A DNA stretch of 64,000 nt from Sulfobacillus harzensis (GCF_012933365.1 NZ_JABBVZ010000009.1:1-64000), one strand, 5' to 3'. Positions 9,476 to 18,218 are shown, counted from the stretch's first letter. Numbers and translations are program-made. Notes: generated from the letters alone by a model not told the origin.

Positions 9476-9820
9476 TCATTCTCGTCCATACACACCCCAG
9501 CCACAGAGCGTGCCGCCCACCATCCCTGCCATGCTGGCCATCATAATCGGCATCATGGCGCTCGGAGCACACACGAGTCGTACGACGATACCCCCCAGCA
9601 GCCCACCCGCGGTGCCGCCCACCATGCAAACCATGGCGGTGTCTCCTATATGAGCAGATCGGCGGATGAGCAGCGGAACCAGCACCGGCATGGACAGCGC
9701 CACCACCACGCAGGCGATTTCATGGTTGGGCAGGAGACACCAGGTTAAGACCACCATCGGCACCGCGACCAGCATCGCGGGCCACAGAGTTGGGTGGGGC
9801 TGAGCCCATCGCGCCACCAT
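9476..9820 (-). CDS. small Met/Gly-rich membrane protein
   Basis: 114 residues from the ATG at 9820 (AGAGGGGAT just upstream). Four hydrophobic segments with Gly-zipper-like stretches (VGGTAGGLLGG and MASMAGMVGGTLCG). A paralogue lies at 23882-24244 with the same ending. It is the last gene of the leftward copper/thiol operon. Function unknown; the Met-rich Gly motifs in a metal island suggest metal handling, which is inference. Confidence 0.65.
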   Translation of the reverse strand: MVARWAQPHPTLWPAMLVAVPMVVLTWCLLPNHEIACVVVALSMPVLVPLLIRRSAHIGDTAMVCMVGGTAGGLLGGIVVRLVCAPSAMMPIMMASMAGMVGGTLCGWGVYGRE

Positions 9821-9938
9821 ATCATCCCCTCTTGCAGGATTCCCCACAAGATATGCGCGGGCTGACCACCTTAGACGTGACTGCGTCGGCGACCACGTTG
9901 GCACGCAGAGAACGGTCCACGGGCGGCGGAACGACTTG

Positions 9939-10394
9939 TTAGAGAGCCGGCTGTTCGCGCGCGATGACGAGATACGCCAGCATGGCAACCAACCATCCTA
10001 CCGCCATGGTATACGACATCGCGTCATGTTGTCCGGCCATCAGAAATTGCAGACCCGCCCATCCCGCTACGAGGATGGCGAGCCAGCCGACCCCCGCCGC
10101 CGCGACGAGATGCGCACGGCGAGCCGCGAGAGCCCCCATCCCGACAATGAACCCACCTGCCGCCAGACCAAGACCCCAGAGCCCATGGAGCATGACGAGG
10201 GGTGACGTCCCTGCCATGTTCATCATGCCCCCCATGCTGCCCATCGGGCTCAGGAGCGCTGTCGCGTGCATCGGTATGGACACAAAGAGGTTGACGTACA
10301 TCCCGAATAAAAACTGAACGCCGAGCGCCCCCATCATCCAAACAGCAGCCGTTGATACCCAGAGACTTCCATGGGCCGCGCGATGATCCACCAT
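9939..10394 (-). CDS. four-helix membrane protein
   Basis: 151 residues with four transmembrane segments (about 15-35, 65-85, 92-112, 122-142) and a Met-rich loop (SPMGSMGGMMNM). No family recognised with confidence. It sits in the small-membrane-protein tail of the copper operon. The ATG at 10394 follows an AGGTGAGA-type ribosome site. Confidence 0.7.
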   Translation of the reverse strand: MVDHRAAHGSLWVSTAAVWMMGALGVQFLFGMYVNLFVSIPMHATALLSPMGSMGGMMNMAGTSPLVMLHGLWGLGLAAGGFIVGMGALAARRAHLVAAAGVGWLAILVAGWAGLQFLMAGQHDAMSYTMAVGWLVAMLAYLVIAREQPAL

Positions 10395-10475
10395 GGCGTC
10401 TCACCTCCTCAGATTCCGGTGTGTGGGCTGTGTTCCGAGATGGCCCCCGCATCACCCCGATGCTGGGTGTCGATA

Positions 10476-10736
10476 TTACCGCATCCGCGGCATGGGAGCG
10501 TGCCCCGCCTCCTGGGCTTGACGGGCGCTCCACAGGAGTCTGAGCGCAGCCGCCCACGTCAAAAGAAACCCCACCACCATGAGTGCATGTGGCCACGGGT
10601 GGAGCAGCCCCTCACCCTGCATCGTGTGATGCCAGACATCGTGCCACGCGGCGTCGGCGCCCACGCCCGCACTTTCCACCCCGAGCGCCCCAAACAGCGC
10701 TCGGATTGCTTGCTTTGGCATTCGGAGGCACCTCAT
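10476..10736 (-). CDS. small His-rich membrane protein
   Basis: 86 residues. A short amphipathic N-terminus is followed by a His-rich segment (AAWHDVWHHTMQ) and one transmembrane helix (HALMVVGFLLTWAAALRLLW). The His cluster next to a membrane helix in a copper operon suggests metal binding, but no family is recognised. The reading frame is supported by its place in the operon rather than by homology. Confidence 0.55.
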   Translation of the reverse strand: MRCLRMPKQAIRALFGALGVESAGVGADAAWHDVWHHTMQGEGLLHPWPHALMVVGFLLTWAAALRLLWSARQAQEAGHAPMPRMR

Positions 10737-10805
10737 TTTTTATTTTGGGTCAGTGTATCCGCGGTAGAGGGATTGTATGTGCGCCACGCTGCGGGGATCG
10801 CATGG

Positions 10806-10940
10806 TTAGGGCCGTGGAACTCGTCGTACCAGTTTCATGGCTAACCAAATCACCGCGGCGACCAGCCCGAGTCCCACGAGCACCATCAAGACCATACCGC
10901 CAAGCCCCCAGCCCGCCATGGATCCACTCCATCCCGTCAC
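10806..10940 (-). CDS. 44-residue single-pass membrane peptide
   Basis: GTG start at 10940 preceded by GGAGGTGAT (10945-10953). The peptide begins MTGWSGSMAGW, then one strong transmembrane helix (MVLMVLVGLGLVAAVIWLA) and a basic end (KLVRRVPRP), giving a positive-inside orientation. It lies between two other small membrane genes of the copper operon. Function unknown. Confidence 0.55.
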   Translation of the reverse strand: MTGWSGSMAGWGLGGMVLMVLVGLGLVAAVIWLAMKLVRRVPRP

Positions 10941-11214
10941 ATGTATCACCTCCGCCATGGGCGATAACCGATCCCGCGTTGTGGATTGTGATGTGCCGTG
11001 TTAATCTCCTCGTCCACCGCTGCCACCGAATCCCAAGTCTGTGGGGCGGTTGGTCGCGGGTCGCAAGAGATCAAATGACAACGGTCCCGACTTGTCGATG
11101 GGAGAATTGCGGAGCTTGTTGTCTCAAGACGAGCTGACCCAGAACCGCTGACGACCTCCCTGGCGACAGGGCGCGTCCTCTTCCCCTCTCCATTCGCTGG
11201 CTCCGTGTTCGCCC

Positions 11215-11325
11215 TTAATGGCCTTTGCAGTGACACGTGGAGCAGTGGCATTGATCCGAACACGTGCAGCCCGACTCGCAGTGGCCGCTGTGACACGCAG
11301 AACAACAACAATGGTCGCCAGCCAT
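11215..11325 (-). CDS. 36-residue Cys/His-rich metallothionein-like peptide
   Basis: ATG 11325 behind GGGGGGTGAAGGGG, stop TAA at 11215-11217. The 36 residues contain 11 Cys (6, 7, 8, 11, 16, 20, 22, 26, 28, 31, 33) and 6 His (5, 12, 15, 27, 32, 36), in CxC, CxxC and CxHC-like patterns, e.g. CTCSDQCHCSTCHCKGH at the end. This is a metallothionein-type composition with no hydrophobic core. It follows DUF4396 in the copper operon, so a role in binding Cu(I), Hg(II) or Zn(II) in the cytoplasm is the natural inference. Too short for most gene callers; I do not recognise a named family. Confidence 0.75.
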   Translation of the reverse strand: MAGDHCCCSACHSGHCESGCTCSDQCHCSTCHCKGH

Positions 11326-11487
11326 CCCCTTCACCCCCCTGTGGTTAGGACCTGCGCGTAGGATGCCCCGGTACCGCCATGGTATGCATTATGGAGCAAC
11401 CAGTCGAGTTTAGTTCTACACGGGTCATGGGAGACCCTTCCACACAAACTAGCGAGTCCATTCCGAGGCCGCCGGTGTGTGGCCTCG

Positions 11488-12360
11488 TTATGCGACGCCC
11501 AGCCAAATGCCCACAGCGAGGATGCCCAATGTCAGGAGGGCCATGGGCCCCACTTCGGCCGCACGAGGCGGGCTGACCGTGCGTGCTGCATGTGGTCGCC
11601 CTGGCGCTCGGTCATGCGGCGTGGCCGCCATGTCCTGGCGTAAGGCTTGCCCACTGGTAAAGAGTCCAGACGCTAGCGGGACGGGCCGCCCGCGGGGGCG
11701 GACGGTCATCATGCCGTGCTTGAGTCCCCGGTGCACCAGCCACGCGTTGATGGGGTAGGCGACCAGCAGACCGGCTGTGAGGGCCATCCCCATCACAAAC
11801 CAAAATTCCGGCGTCGCCGGATCGTCGGCCCGCGGGACCAGGGGCATGCCCCGCCCCATCACAAACGCCATGCCCGCCATGACCCCGTTCATGGAGAGAA
11901 ACTCGGGCCACACGGTGTTGCGCAAAGACGCCGTATATGATCCCCCAGCCATGCTTTTCATAAATAGGGCCTGAAAAACGGTCCACCCGAAGAGAAATCC
12001 TGTCGTGTATTCAGCGATAAGCGACCAGCCCCAGGACCAGTGTCCGAGGCTCGCGATGACAGCCGCCGCGACGATGCCCAGACCATCCCCAGCGACACAA
12101 TGCATTGTGGATCCCAGCGCCTGACGCCAGGCGGCGCGTACAAAGGCCTCATGGGTACCCGGCAGCGGCTCACGACACCCCAACACATAGAGAAAGGCCC
12201 CTAAGGGCCCGGTAAAGACCGTCACAATGACAAATCCCCACTTCATCACCGGGTCTTCGGGGGTTTGCCGGATATCGATGGCCACATAGCCCACGGCGAG
12301 GATCGTGAGAACCCCCCACACGGTCACCACGCCTTGCCAAAAACTGACCGACGATGCCAC
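11488..12360 (-). CDS. DUF4396 membrane protein
   Basis: 290 residues from GTG 12360 with AAGGAGG at 12369-12375; a longer frame to 12426 lacks a ribosome site. Several transmembrane segments. The DUF4396 signature is visible: CVAGDGLGIV, EYTTGFLFGWTVFQ, then a Met-rich helix (SMNGVMAGMAFVMGRGM) and AYPINAWLVHRGLKHGM. DUF4396 proteins are often found beside copper resistance genes, which fits here; the substrate is not established. Downstream of the SCO-TlpA fusion. Confidence 0.8.
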   Translation of the reverse strand: MASSVSFWQGVVTVWGVLTILAVGYVAIDIRQTPEDPVMKWGFVIVTVFTGPLGAFLYVLGCREPLPGTHEAFVRAAWRQALGSTMHCVAGDGLGIVAAAVIASLGHWSWGWSLIAEYTTGFLFGWTVFQALFMKSMAGGSYTASLRNTVWPEFLSMNGVMAGMAFVMGRGMPLVPRADDPATPEFWFVMGMALTAGLLVAYPINAWLVHRGLKHGMMTVRPRGRPVPLASGLFTSGQALRQDMAATPHDRAPGRPHAARTVSPPRAAEVGPMALLTLGILAVGIWLGVA

Positions 12361-12511
12361 CCTCCGTGCCTCCTTTGCCACCACCCCATCAGGCCATGTG
12401 GACCGTTTGTTCCGCCACAGGGGCACACGAAACTGAGGCGAAATGGGCGCCGCGCTGGCTCCGTGTCCATGGCTAGGGCTTTAGAGCTAGGATGCACCGC
12501 GGATCCCCGCG

Positions 12512-13702
12512 TTATCCCCCCGCCGTCCCATATCGCTGCACCGCTTGTCGCAACGCGGCCTCCGCGATCAGCCCTTGGTGATACCAGAGGATGTGGCCGG
12601 AGGGGGAGACCAATACCTCCGTGGGGATCCCGCTCACGCCGTAGGCGGCCGCAATCGCGCCGGTCGTGTCCAGCGCCACGGGATAGGGCAAGCCGGTGTG
12701 GACCACATAGTGCTGGACCGCTTTGGTGGAGGATTCCGACAAGCGCAGGTCCACGCCCAGCACGCGCGGGAGATGGTGGCGCGCCGCCTCGTGCTGGTAC
12801 GCCGTGAGCGCCGGGACTTCCTCCTGGCAGTCCGGGCACCACGTGGCAAAGAAGTCCAGCAGGATCGGCGTTCCGCCCTGACCGACGTGAACGGAGGCCA
12901 CGCGGCCATCGGGCCGGATGGCCGGGGCGGAAAACGGGTGGGCGTGCCCCGTCGGGCCTAAGGTGCCGGCTAGATAGGTCAACTGGCGGGCCTGCGGAAA
13001 CTGGCGGAGTGCTGGGTGGCCCGGCAGCAACGGCGCGATGTGGGCCATCAGATTATGGACTTGGGCGGTTAAGACCGGGGCGCTATCATCACTGGCGTTG
13101 ATATACAGCCACCGCTCGTGGCCGCGGGGGCCAATGACGTACACCGCGGGAACATGCTGGACCACGCCACCCTTCAACACTTGGCTGGACACATAATAGT
13201 GGGCCCATACCGCCTTCAACGCGGCCGCAGACCCCGTGAGATAGGCCCACTGGTGCAACATGTGGTGTTGGGCGGACCACTGCCGCACGTCCGCCACACT
13301 GGCGGCCGCCGGGTTGGCATTGACCGCCACCAACTGTACATCGGAGCGGTAGGCACCCAGATCGTGGCGGACATTCCGTAGCACCACGGCCGTCAAAGGA
13401 CAGACGGTCGTACAGCGGGAATCGATAAAGCTGAGGACCACCACCTTGCCGCGGTACTGCCGGAGGCTCACGACATGGCCGTCTTGGTCGGTCAGCGTAA
13501 AGTTGGGGGCGGGTTTGTGCAGCGTCACGCCGGAATCCACTTCCGTCTGGACCGAGGTCACCCGGGCGATGGCCTGGGTGCCGGAGGCCGCGGTCGGCCC
13601 GCCCGGATGCCAGCTGGTAACCAAGCGATCCGCGCCCCAGACGCCGCCAACCACCAGGCCGAGCAATCCGATCAACATCACCCATGACTTCCAGCGTGTC
13701 AT
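12512..13702 (-). CDS. SCO1/SenC-TlpA fusion, membrane-anchored double thioredoxin-fold protein
   Basis: 396 residues from ATG 13702 (GGAGGAGATGCG before it). One N-terminal signal anchor (7-23). Domain 1 (about 60-220) is SCO/SenC: SRCTTVCPLT with C97 and C101, and H183 in VQHVPAVYVI, the three Cu(I) ligands of SCO proteins. Domain 2 (about 255-396) is TlpA/ResA-like with ATWCPDCQEE (C289/C292) and the cis-Pro loop GIPTEVLV. It faces the outside, where SCO delivers copper to a CuA site or senses thiols and TlpA keeps it reduced. The fusion puts the copper chaperone and its reductant in one chain; CcdA just upstream would supply electrons. Confidence 0.85.
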   Translation of the reverse strand: MTRWKSWVMLIGLLGLVVGGVWGADRLVTSWHPGGPTAASGTQAIARVTSVQTEVDSGVTLHKPAPNFTLTDQDGHVVSLRQYRGKVVVLSFIDSRCTTVCPLTAVVLRNVRHDLGAYRSDVQLVAVNANPAAASVADVRQWSAQHHMLHQWAYLTGSAAALKAVWAHYYVSSQVLKGGVVQHVPAVYVIGPRGHERWLYINASDDSAPVLTAQVHNLMAHIAPLLPGHPALRQFPQARQLTYLAGTLGPTGHAHPFSAPAIRPDGRVASVHVGQGGTPILLDFFATWCPDCQEEVPALTAYQHEAARHHLPRVLGVDLRLSESSTKAVQHYVVHTGLPYPVALDTTGAIAAAYGVSGIPTEVLVSPSGHILWYHQGLIAEAALRQAVQRYGTAGG

Positions 13703-13719
13703 CGCATCTCCTCCTTGGG

Positions 13720-14415
13720 CTACAACAAACCGACATGCCGGCCCGGGCCGCCAAACCAATACCAGAGCAGATACACACTACCCAGCGCCAGAACGGCAGC
13801 GCTCAGTTTTGGCATCAGCGGCATGAGGGTTTGAATGGTCGTTTCGGCCACGCGCCGGGCAACCACCGTGAGCACGGCCAGCACCGTCACAATGAGGCCC
13901 ATGCCGGCCGCATACACCCCATACCGGACCAGCCCGACGGCGAGGCTTTGGTGAAACCCGGTCGCGGCGACCGCAAGAAAGACGGGGAGGCTGCAGGTCA
14001 ACGATACTAAGCCATAGCTGATGCCGTACACAAAGAAGGACCCCTGCACGGCCGGACGCAACCACTGCAGCACCCCATGCTCCAACCGCGCCATCCCCGG
14101 CAGCCGGATGGGGCGCCCGCGCCAGAGCTGGATGGCCATCGCCACGAAGCTCAGGGACACGATGAGGGAGGTGACCGGTGCCAGCACAAAGAGGGCTTGT
14201 CCCAAGCCAGCGACCGCGAGCCCCGCCAGACCAAAGAGGATCACAAAACCTACCGTCATGCCGAGCCCCGCCCGAATTCCCATGGTCCAACCGCCCGGGG
14301 TGAGTCCCCCGCGCGTCAGCAACATCGAGAGGAAGGCCGGCAACATCGCCACCCCACACGGGTTGAACGCCGTCACCAGGCCCGCAGACAAGGCCAACGC
14401 CAACCCCATGGCCAT
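13720..14415 (-). CDS. ccdA: CcdA/DsbD-type transmembrane thiol transporter
   Basis: 231 residues, six transmembrane helices. The two redox Cys of CcdA are present: NPCGVAMLP in helix 1 and SLTCSLPVF in helix 4. It carries electrons from cytoplasmic thioredoxin to outward-facing thiol proteins. The start may be the second ATG (14409), which has better spacing from AAGGAG. The SCO-TlpA fusion begins 17 bp downstream and is its likely client. Confidence 0.88.
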   Translation of the reverse strand: MAMGLALALSAGLVTAFNPCGVAMLPAFLSMLLTRGGLTPGGWTMGIRAGLGMTVGFVILFGLAGLAVAGLGQALFVLAPVTSLIVSLSFVAMAIQLWRGRPIRLPGMARLEHGVLQWLRPAVQGSFFVYGISYGLVSLTCSLPVFLAVAATGFHQSLAVGLVRYGVYAAGMGLIVTVLAVLTVVARRVAETTIQTLMPLMPKLSAAVLALGSVYLLWYWFGGPGRHVGLL

Positions 14416-14528
14416 CGCTCCTTCCGTCGAATGATCCCGTCATCCTAGCGTATCACGCTCGTAGGCTCCGACACCAACCCAAAAAATACCCAGAGGCCGC
14501 GCGTGGCGCGACCTCGACGGTGGCGGGC

Positions 14529-14750
14529 TTAGGTATGAATCCGCTCGCCGGGGTAACCGGCAGCCATGAGGGCCCCGAATACGGCCGGCATGTCGATCTG
14601 GTCGGGGTTGACCACGACCGCGACGCGGTGAGTGTGGAAATCCGCCTGTACATCGACAATCCCCGGTTGCTGTGTGAGAATCCTCGTCACGGAGGATGCA
14701 CAGCCCCCTCAGGTCATCTCGGGCACGTTCAGCGTCCATGATTCCGTCAT
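14529..14750 (-). CDS. HMA-domain (CopZ/MerP-like) protein with in-frame UGA at the first metal-binding Cys, candidate selenoprotein
   Basis: Reading ATG 14750 (GAAGGAG 8 bases before it) to TAA 14529 gives 73 residues if UGA at 14709-14711 is decoded. The chain starts MTESWTLNVPEMT, then UGA, then GGCASSVTRIL, continuing to MAAGYPGERIHT with the beta-alpha-beta-beta-alpha-beta pattern of HMA domains. The normal motif is MTCxxC, so UGA replaces the first Cys (residue 14) and gives UxxC. A hairpin follows at once (see 14669-14708). Between copZ and ccdA in the copper operon. Either a selenocysteine metal chaperone or a gene killed by a Cys-to-stop change; the intact remainder, good ribosome site and hairpin favour the first. 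Confidence 0.75.
14669..14704 (-). promoter_or_regulatory. SECIS-like hairpin downstream of UGA in HMA gene
   Basis: Counting from the base after UGA: lower stem GCUGUG (+5 to +10) pairs with CACAGC (+35 to +40); upper stem AUCCUC (+12 to +17) pairs with GAGGAU (+24 to +29); apical loop CGUGAC has G at +19 and +21. The distance and the loop G agree with the bacterial SECIS rule (loop roughly 16-37 nt after UGA). It lies inside the reading frame, as bacterial SECIS elements do. Confidence 0.6.
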
Positions 14751-14826
14751 TGATAGCGCTCCTTCCAGAAGTCTCGTGGAGGCGCGTCGTGCCGCCCCGT
14801 CCTTGCGCGATGCGGGTGGCGGCGGA

Positions 14827-15033
14827 TTAGGCCACCGTGTAGCCCGCCGTCTTGACCGCCTCTTTCATTTGATCGACGGAGGCGTGAGCGGGGTCATACG
14901 TGACCTCCGCGTGTTGGTCCTCCAGCGTGACTTTGGCGACTTTGACCCCGTCGACCCCTTTGAGAGCGTCGGTGACGGTGCTCACGCAGTGACCGCACGT
15001 CATGCCCTGGATTGTCAGCGTAACGCGTTCCAT
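14827..15033 (-). CDS. copZ: copper chaperone CopZ
   Basis: 68 residues from ATG 15033 with AAGGAGG upstream. Single HMA domain with GMTCGHCVSTV (two Cu(I)-binding Cys) and GYTVA end. Delivers Cu(I) to CopA in the cytoplasm. The start overlaps the last codons of copA by 19 bases, so both are translated together; csoR-copA-copZ is the usual order. Confidence 0.93.
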   Translation of the reverse strand: MERVTLTIQGMTCGHCVSTVTDALKGVDGVKVAKVTLEDQHAEVTYDPAHASVDQMKEAVKTAGYTVA

Positions 15034-17447
15034 GATGCCATCCTCCTTAACGTCCAATTTAAGAGCAACGAGTTGGTGACCACCGTGACCGAGCTAAAGG
15101 CCATGGCGGCGCCCGCAATCATGGGCGACAACACACCGAACGCCGCCAGCGGAATCATCAACACGTTGTAAAACAGCGCCCAGAAGAGGTTCTGCCGCAC
15201 CTTGCCGATGGTCTTTTGCCCCACCGCCAAGGCTTGGAGCACCGCACCCACTTCTGAGCGCATGAGGGTGACTTCGGCGGTTTCGGTGGCGACATCGCTG
15301 CCGCTCGCCACCGCCATGCCTACGGACGCCCGCGCCAGCGCCGGGGCATCATTAATCCCATCCCCGACCATCGCCACCGACCGACCCTTTGCTTCGGCCG
15401 ATGCGATGAAGGCCGCCTTGTCATGCGGGGAGAGCTCCGCGCGCACGTCGGCAATACCCACCTCGTGGGCCACCCGCTCGGCGGTCGCTCGCCGGTCGCC
15501 CGTCAACATGACGGTGCGGATGCCGCGCGCGGCCAATGCGGCAATCGTGGTCCGCGCATCGGCCCGAATCCGGTCCGCGATGACCAGGGCACCGAGCACC
15601 GTGTCGTGCTGGGCCAGCCAGACCACCGTCCGTCCCGCTTGCGCTTCCGCTTCCAGCGGGGTAGCCAAGGCCTCGGGCACCGAGACCCCATAGGCGGCCA
15701 GCAGCTTCCCATTGCCCAGTACGACGGTCTCCCCATCGAGGAATCCGACCATGCCCTGGCCTTCCTCCATGTAGACATCCTCAATCTCCATGGGTTCCGC
15801 CGCTTCCGCTGCCCGGAGAATGGCGCGGGCCAGCGGGTGGCTGGAACTCCGCTCCAAGGCGGCCGCCATTCCCAGCACGCGTGCTTCCGGAACGGTCCCG
15901 TGGGGGACAATCCGCTCGACGTCTGGATGGCCCTCCGTAATCGTGCCGGTCTTATCGAGGGCCACCATGTCCACTTTGGCCACCCGCTCGAGCGCCTCGC
16001 CGTTGCGGAAGAGCACGCCCAGCCGCGCCCCAATCCCACTGCCGACCATCACCGCCGTCGGGGTCGCGAGGCCCAACGAGCAGGGACACGCCACCACTAA
16101 GACGGCCACCGCCCGCAGCAGCGCCGCCCGATAGTCCCCGGTGACGACGCCGGTGCCGACGAACGTGACCACGGCGATGCCGAGCACAATGGGCACGAAC
16201 ACATTCGCCACGCGATCGGCAAACTGCTGAATGGGAGCCTTCGCCGCCTGCGCCTCTTCCACCGCATCCACGATATGGGCCAACACGGTATCGCGCCCGA
16301 CGCGGGTCGCCGCCATCTGAAAGGCCCGATCGCCGCGATGCACCGTCCCCGCCGAGACGGTCTGGGCCGCCGTCTTGGTCTGCAGGTCGGGTTCCCCGGT
16401 CAGCATGGATTCATCGACCAGCCCCTGCCCGCGGACCACCTGGCCATCCACGGGGATGTGATCGCCGGGGCGAATCTCGAGGATTTGTCCCACCGTCACC
16501 GCCTCGACTGACACCTCCGTCACGTGTCCCGTGGGGCCCACGACCCGGGTGGTTTTGGGCCGTAGCGCCAGCAATTGGCGAATCGCTTCGGACGTTTTTC
16601 CTTTGGCCACCGCCTCGAGATATTTGCCCACCAGAATCAGCGTAATCACCGTGGCCGCGGTGTCAAAATAGAGCGGAGCGTGGGCGAAGACGCCGTAGAC
16701 CGACACACCCCAGGCCGCCAGCGTGCCGGCCGCCACCAGCACATCCATGTTGGCGTTGCCGTGCCGCACATTGAGCCAGGCCCGTCGGGTAAAGGAATAC
16801 CCGGGACCCCACTGCACCACCGTAGCCGACACGAATTGCATCCAGGGGTTGGTGAACCAGAGTGGACCGACGCCGAAAAACATCCGCCCCATCGCGGCCC
16901 ACAGCGGGAGCGTAAAGAGGACGGACAGCGCCAGTCGCCGCTGCGCCTCGCGCGCCTCCTGCGCCCGCACATCCACGACCGCGCCGTCGTCCAGCAGCGA
17001 CGGGGACAACCCGGCCTGGCGCAGGGCGTCGAGGACGGCCCCCACCTCCCCCACCCCGCGGATCCACGCCACCGTCAGTGTGCCTTTGGCCGGGTTGCTG
17101 TGGGCCCGGACCACGCCGGCGACCGTTTGGGCGGCCCGCTCGGCGCGATCCCGCACCGGGGCTTCTTCCAATCCCGGCACCGCCAACACCCGGCTCTCCG
17201 TGCGGACGGCATAACCCGCCTGCGAGACCGCCAGCACAAAGTCCGCCGTTCCCGTCTCGGTCGGCTTGAAGCTCACCCGCGCCTTCTCTAGGGCCAGGTT
17301 CACATTGGCGGTCTCGACCCCGGGGACCTTCTGCAACGCTTTTTCCACATGCGCCACACAACTTGCACACGTCATGCCGGCAATTTCCAGTTGAATCTCC
17401 GCGGCCTGGTTTGGTGCCGGTGTCCTGACTGTCATTGCTTCGGCCAT
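15015..17447 (-). CDS. copA: copper-exporting P1B-type ATPase CopA
   Basis: 810 residues. N-terminal HMA domain with GMTCASCVAHV; a second, degenerate HMA-like region (about 85-150) has no CxxC. Transmembrane CPC motif (VACPCSLGLATP), phosphorylation site DKTGTITEG, LTGEPD actuator loop, SSHPLAR and GDGINDAPAL. These define a Cu(I) exporter of the P1B-1 class. It ends with a normal TGA, showing that UGA still terminates here. First structural gene after csoR, 14 bp spacing. Confidence 0.95.
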   Translation of the reverse strand: MAEAMTVRTPAPNQAAEIQLEIAGMTCASCVAHVEKALQKVPGVETANVNLALEKARVSFKPTETGTADFVLAVSQAGYAVRTESRVLAVPGLEEAPVRDRAERAAQTVAGVVRAHSNPAKGTLTVAWIRGVGEVGAVLDALRQAGLSPSLLDDGAVVDVRAQEAREAQRRLALSVLFTLPLWAAMGRMFFGVGPLWFTNPWMQFVSATVVQWGPGYSFTRRAWLNVRHGNANMDVLVAAGTLAAWGVSVYGVFAHAPLYFDTAATVITLILVGKYLEAVAKGKTSEAIRQLLALRPKTTRVVGPTGHVTEVSVEAVTVGQILEIRPGDHIPVDGQVVRGQGLVDESMLTGEPDLQTKTAAQTVSAGTVHRGDRAFQMAATRVGRDTVLAHIVDAVEEAQAAKAPIQQFADRVANVFVPIVLGIAVVTFVGTGVVTGDYRAALLRAVAVLVVACPCSLGLATPTAVMVGSGIGARLGVLFRNGEALERVAKVDMVALDKTGTITEGHPDVERIVPHGTVPEARVLGMAAALERSSSHPLARAILRAAEAAEPMEIEDVYMEEGQGMVGFLDGETVVLGNGKLLAAYGVSVPEALATPLEAEAQAGRTVVWLAQHDTVLGALVIADRIRADARTTIAALAARGIRTVMLTGDRRATAERVAHEVGIADVRAELSPHDKAAFIASAEAKGRSVAMVGDGINDAPALARASVGMAVASGSDVATETAEVTLMRSEVGAVLQALAVGQKTIGKVRQNLFWALFYNVLMIPLAAFGVLSPMIAGAAMAFSSVTVVTNSLLLNWTLRRMASWNALR

Positions 17448-17460
17448 CTGATCCCCTCCT

Positions 17461-17736
17461 TTACCGCCGAATCACTTTCCGGACGACGGCGATGAGGTCT
17501 TCGATGCTCTCGTCACCCTGCTGCTGCTCAATGGCGTCCCGCACGCACCCATTGATGTGGGAGCGGAGCAAGATGAGGGAGACCTCATCGGTCGCGGCGG
17601 TCATGGCCGCCACTTGCTGCAAAATGTCGGGACAATACCGACCGTCGTCCACCATGCGCATAATCCCTTTGACCTGGCCCTCAATGCGCTTCAGCCGCGC
17701 CATCAAGTTCTCTTTATCGTGCTCATACTGATACAG
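17461..17736 (-). CDS. csoR: CsoR-family copper-sensing repressor
   Basis: DUF156/CsoR fold with the Cys-His-Cys ligand set: GRYCPDILQ, LRSHINGCV. Represses the operon until Cu(I) binds. TTG/ATG at 17706/17703 would cut off the N-terminal helix (YEHDKENL), which CsoR proteins normally have. The frame stays open to a stop before 17745 with CTG 17736 as the only near-standard codon after GGGGG, so a non-AUG start (CTG or ATA) is likely. The bases around 17750-17775 (GGGAGTATGAGTAGGGGG on the minus strand) may hold its operator. Confidence 0.88.
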   Translation of the reverse strand: MYQYEHDKENLMARLKRIEGQVKGIMRMVDDGRYCPDILQQVAAMTAATDEVSLILLRSHINGCVRDAIEQQQGDESIEDLIAVVRKVIRR

Positions 17737-18011
17737 GATTATCGCCCCCTACTCATACTCCCTAGGTGTACCATAAACCAACGGACCCGGCAATGCAAGC
17801 GCCATGATCACCCGGTGCTTCGGGTCCCCTACGGGCTCGGTTCAGAGCCCCGGGGCTTGGGGCGCCCTCCAAGGAATGGATTTCCGCTGCGCTGACAGGC
17901 GTTTTCCGAGACCGATCCCCATTCTGGGGGCGGGGCCAGGCACGGCGGGTGGCATCCCCGTGTCATTCTGGACACGGAGCCTTATAATACCCGTGGGAGG
18001 TGGTGCGGGGC

Positions 18012-18218
18012 ATGATGTGGATGATGTGGCTCAGCAACTTCATCTGGATCGCCATCTTGATTTTACTCGGCCTCGGTATCTGGACCTGGTATCGGCAACG
18101 CCCGCGCATCACCCAAGGGGTGGATAATCCGTTGGCCATCCTGGAGTTGCGCCTGGCGCGCGGGGAAATTAGCCCAGCAGAGTACGATGAGATTCGCCGC
18201 CGACTGACCTCGTCGTAG
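18012..18218 (+). CDS. small SHOCT-domain membrane protein (copy A)
   Basis: 68 residues from ATG 18012 (GGAGGT at 17997-18002). One N-terminal transmembrane helix (LSNFIWIAILILLGLGIW), then a C-terminal SHOCT domain (NPLAILELRLARGEISPAEYDEIRRRL). One of four such proteins in this window (others near 37.4, 41.3 and 47.8 kb). SHOCT is a short oligomerisation-like motif of unknown exact role. Lone plus-strand gene between csoR and the kinase. Confidence 0.8.
   Translation: MMWMMWLSNFIWIAILILLGLGIWTWYRQRPRITQGVDNPLAILELRLARGEISPAEYDEIRRRLTSS

Noticed and set aside
14440-14739. 99-residue minus ORF over the HMA gene
   Set aside because: Shadow frame: Arg/Gly-rich, no ribosome site, and out of frame with the HMA domain.
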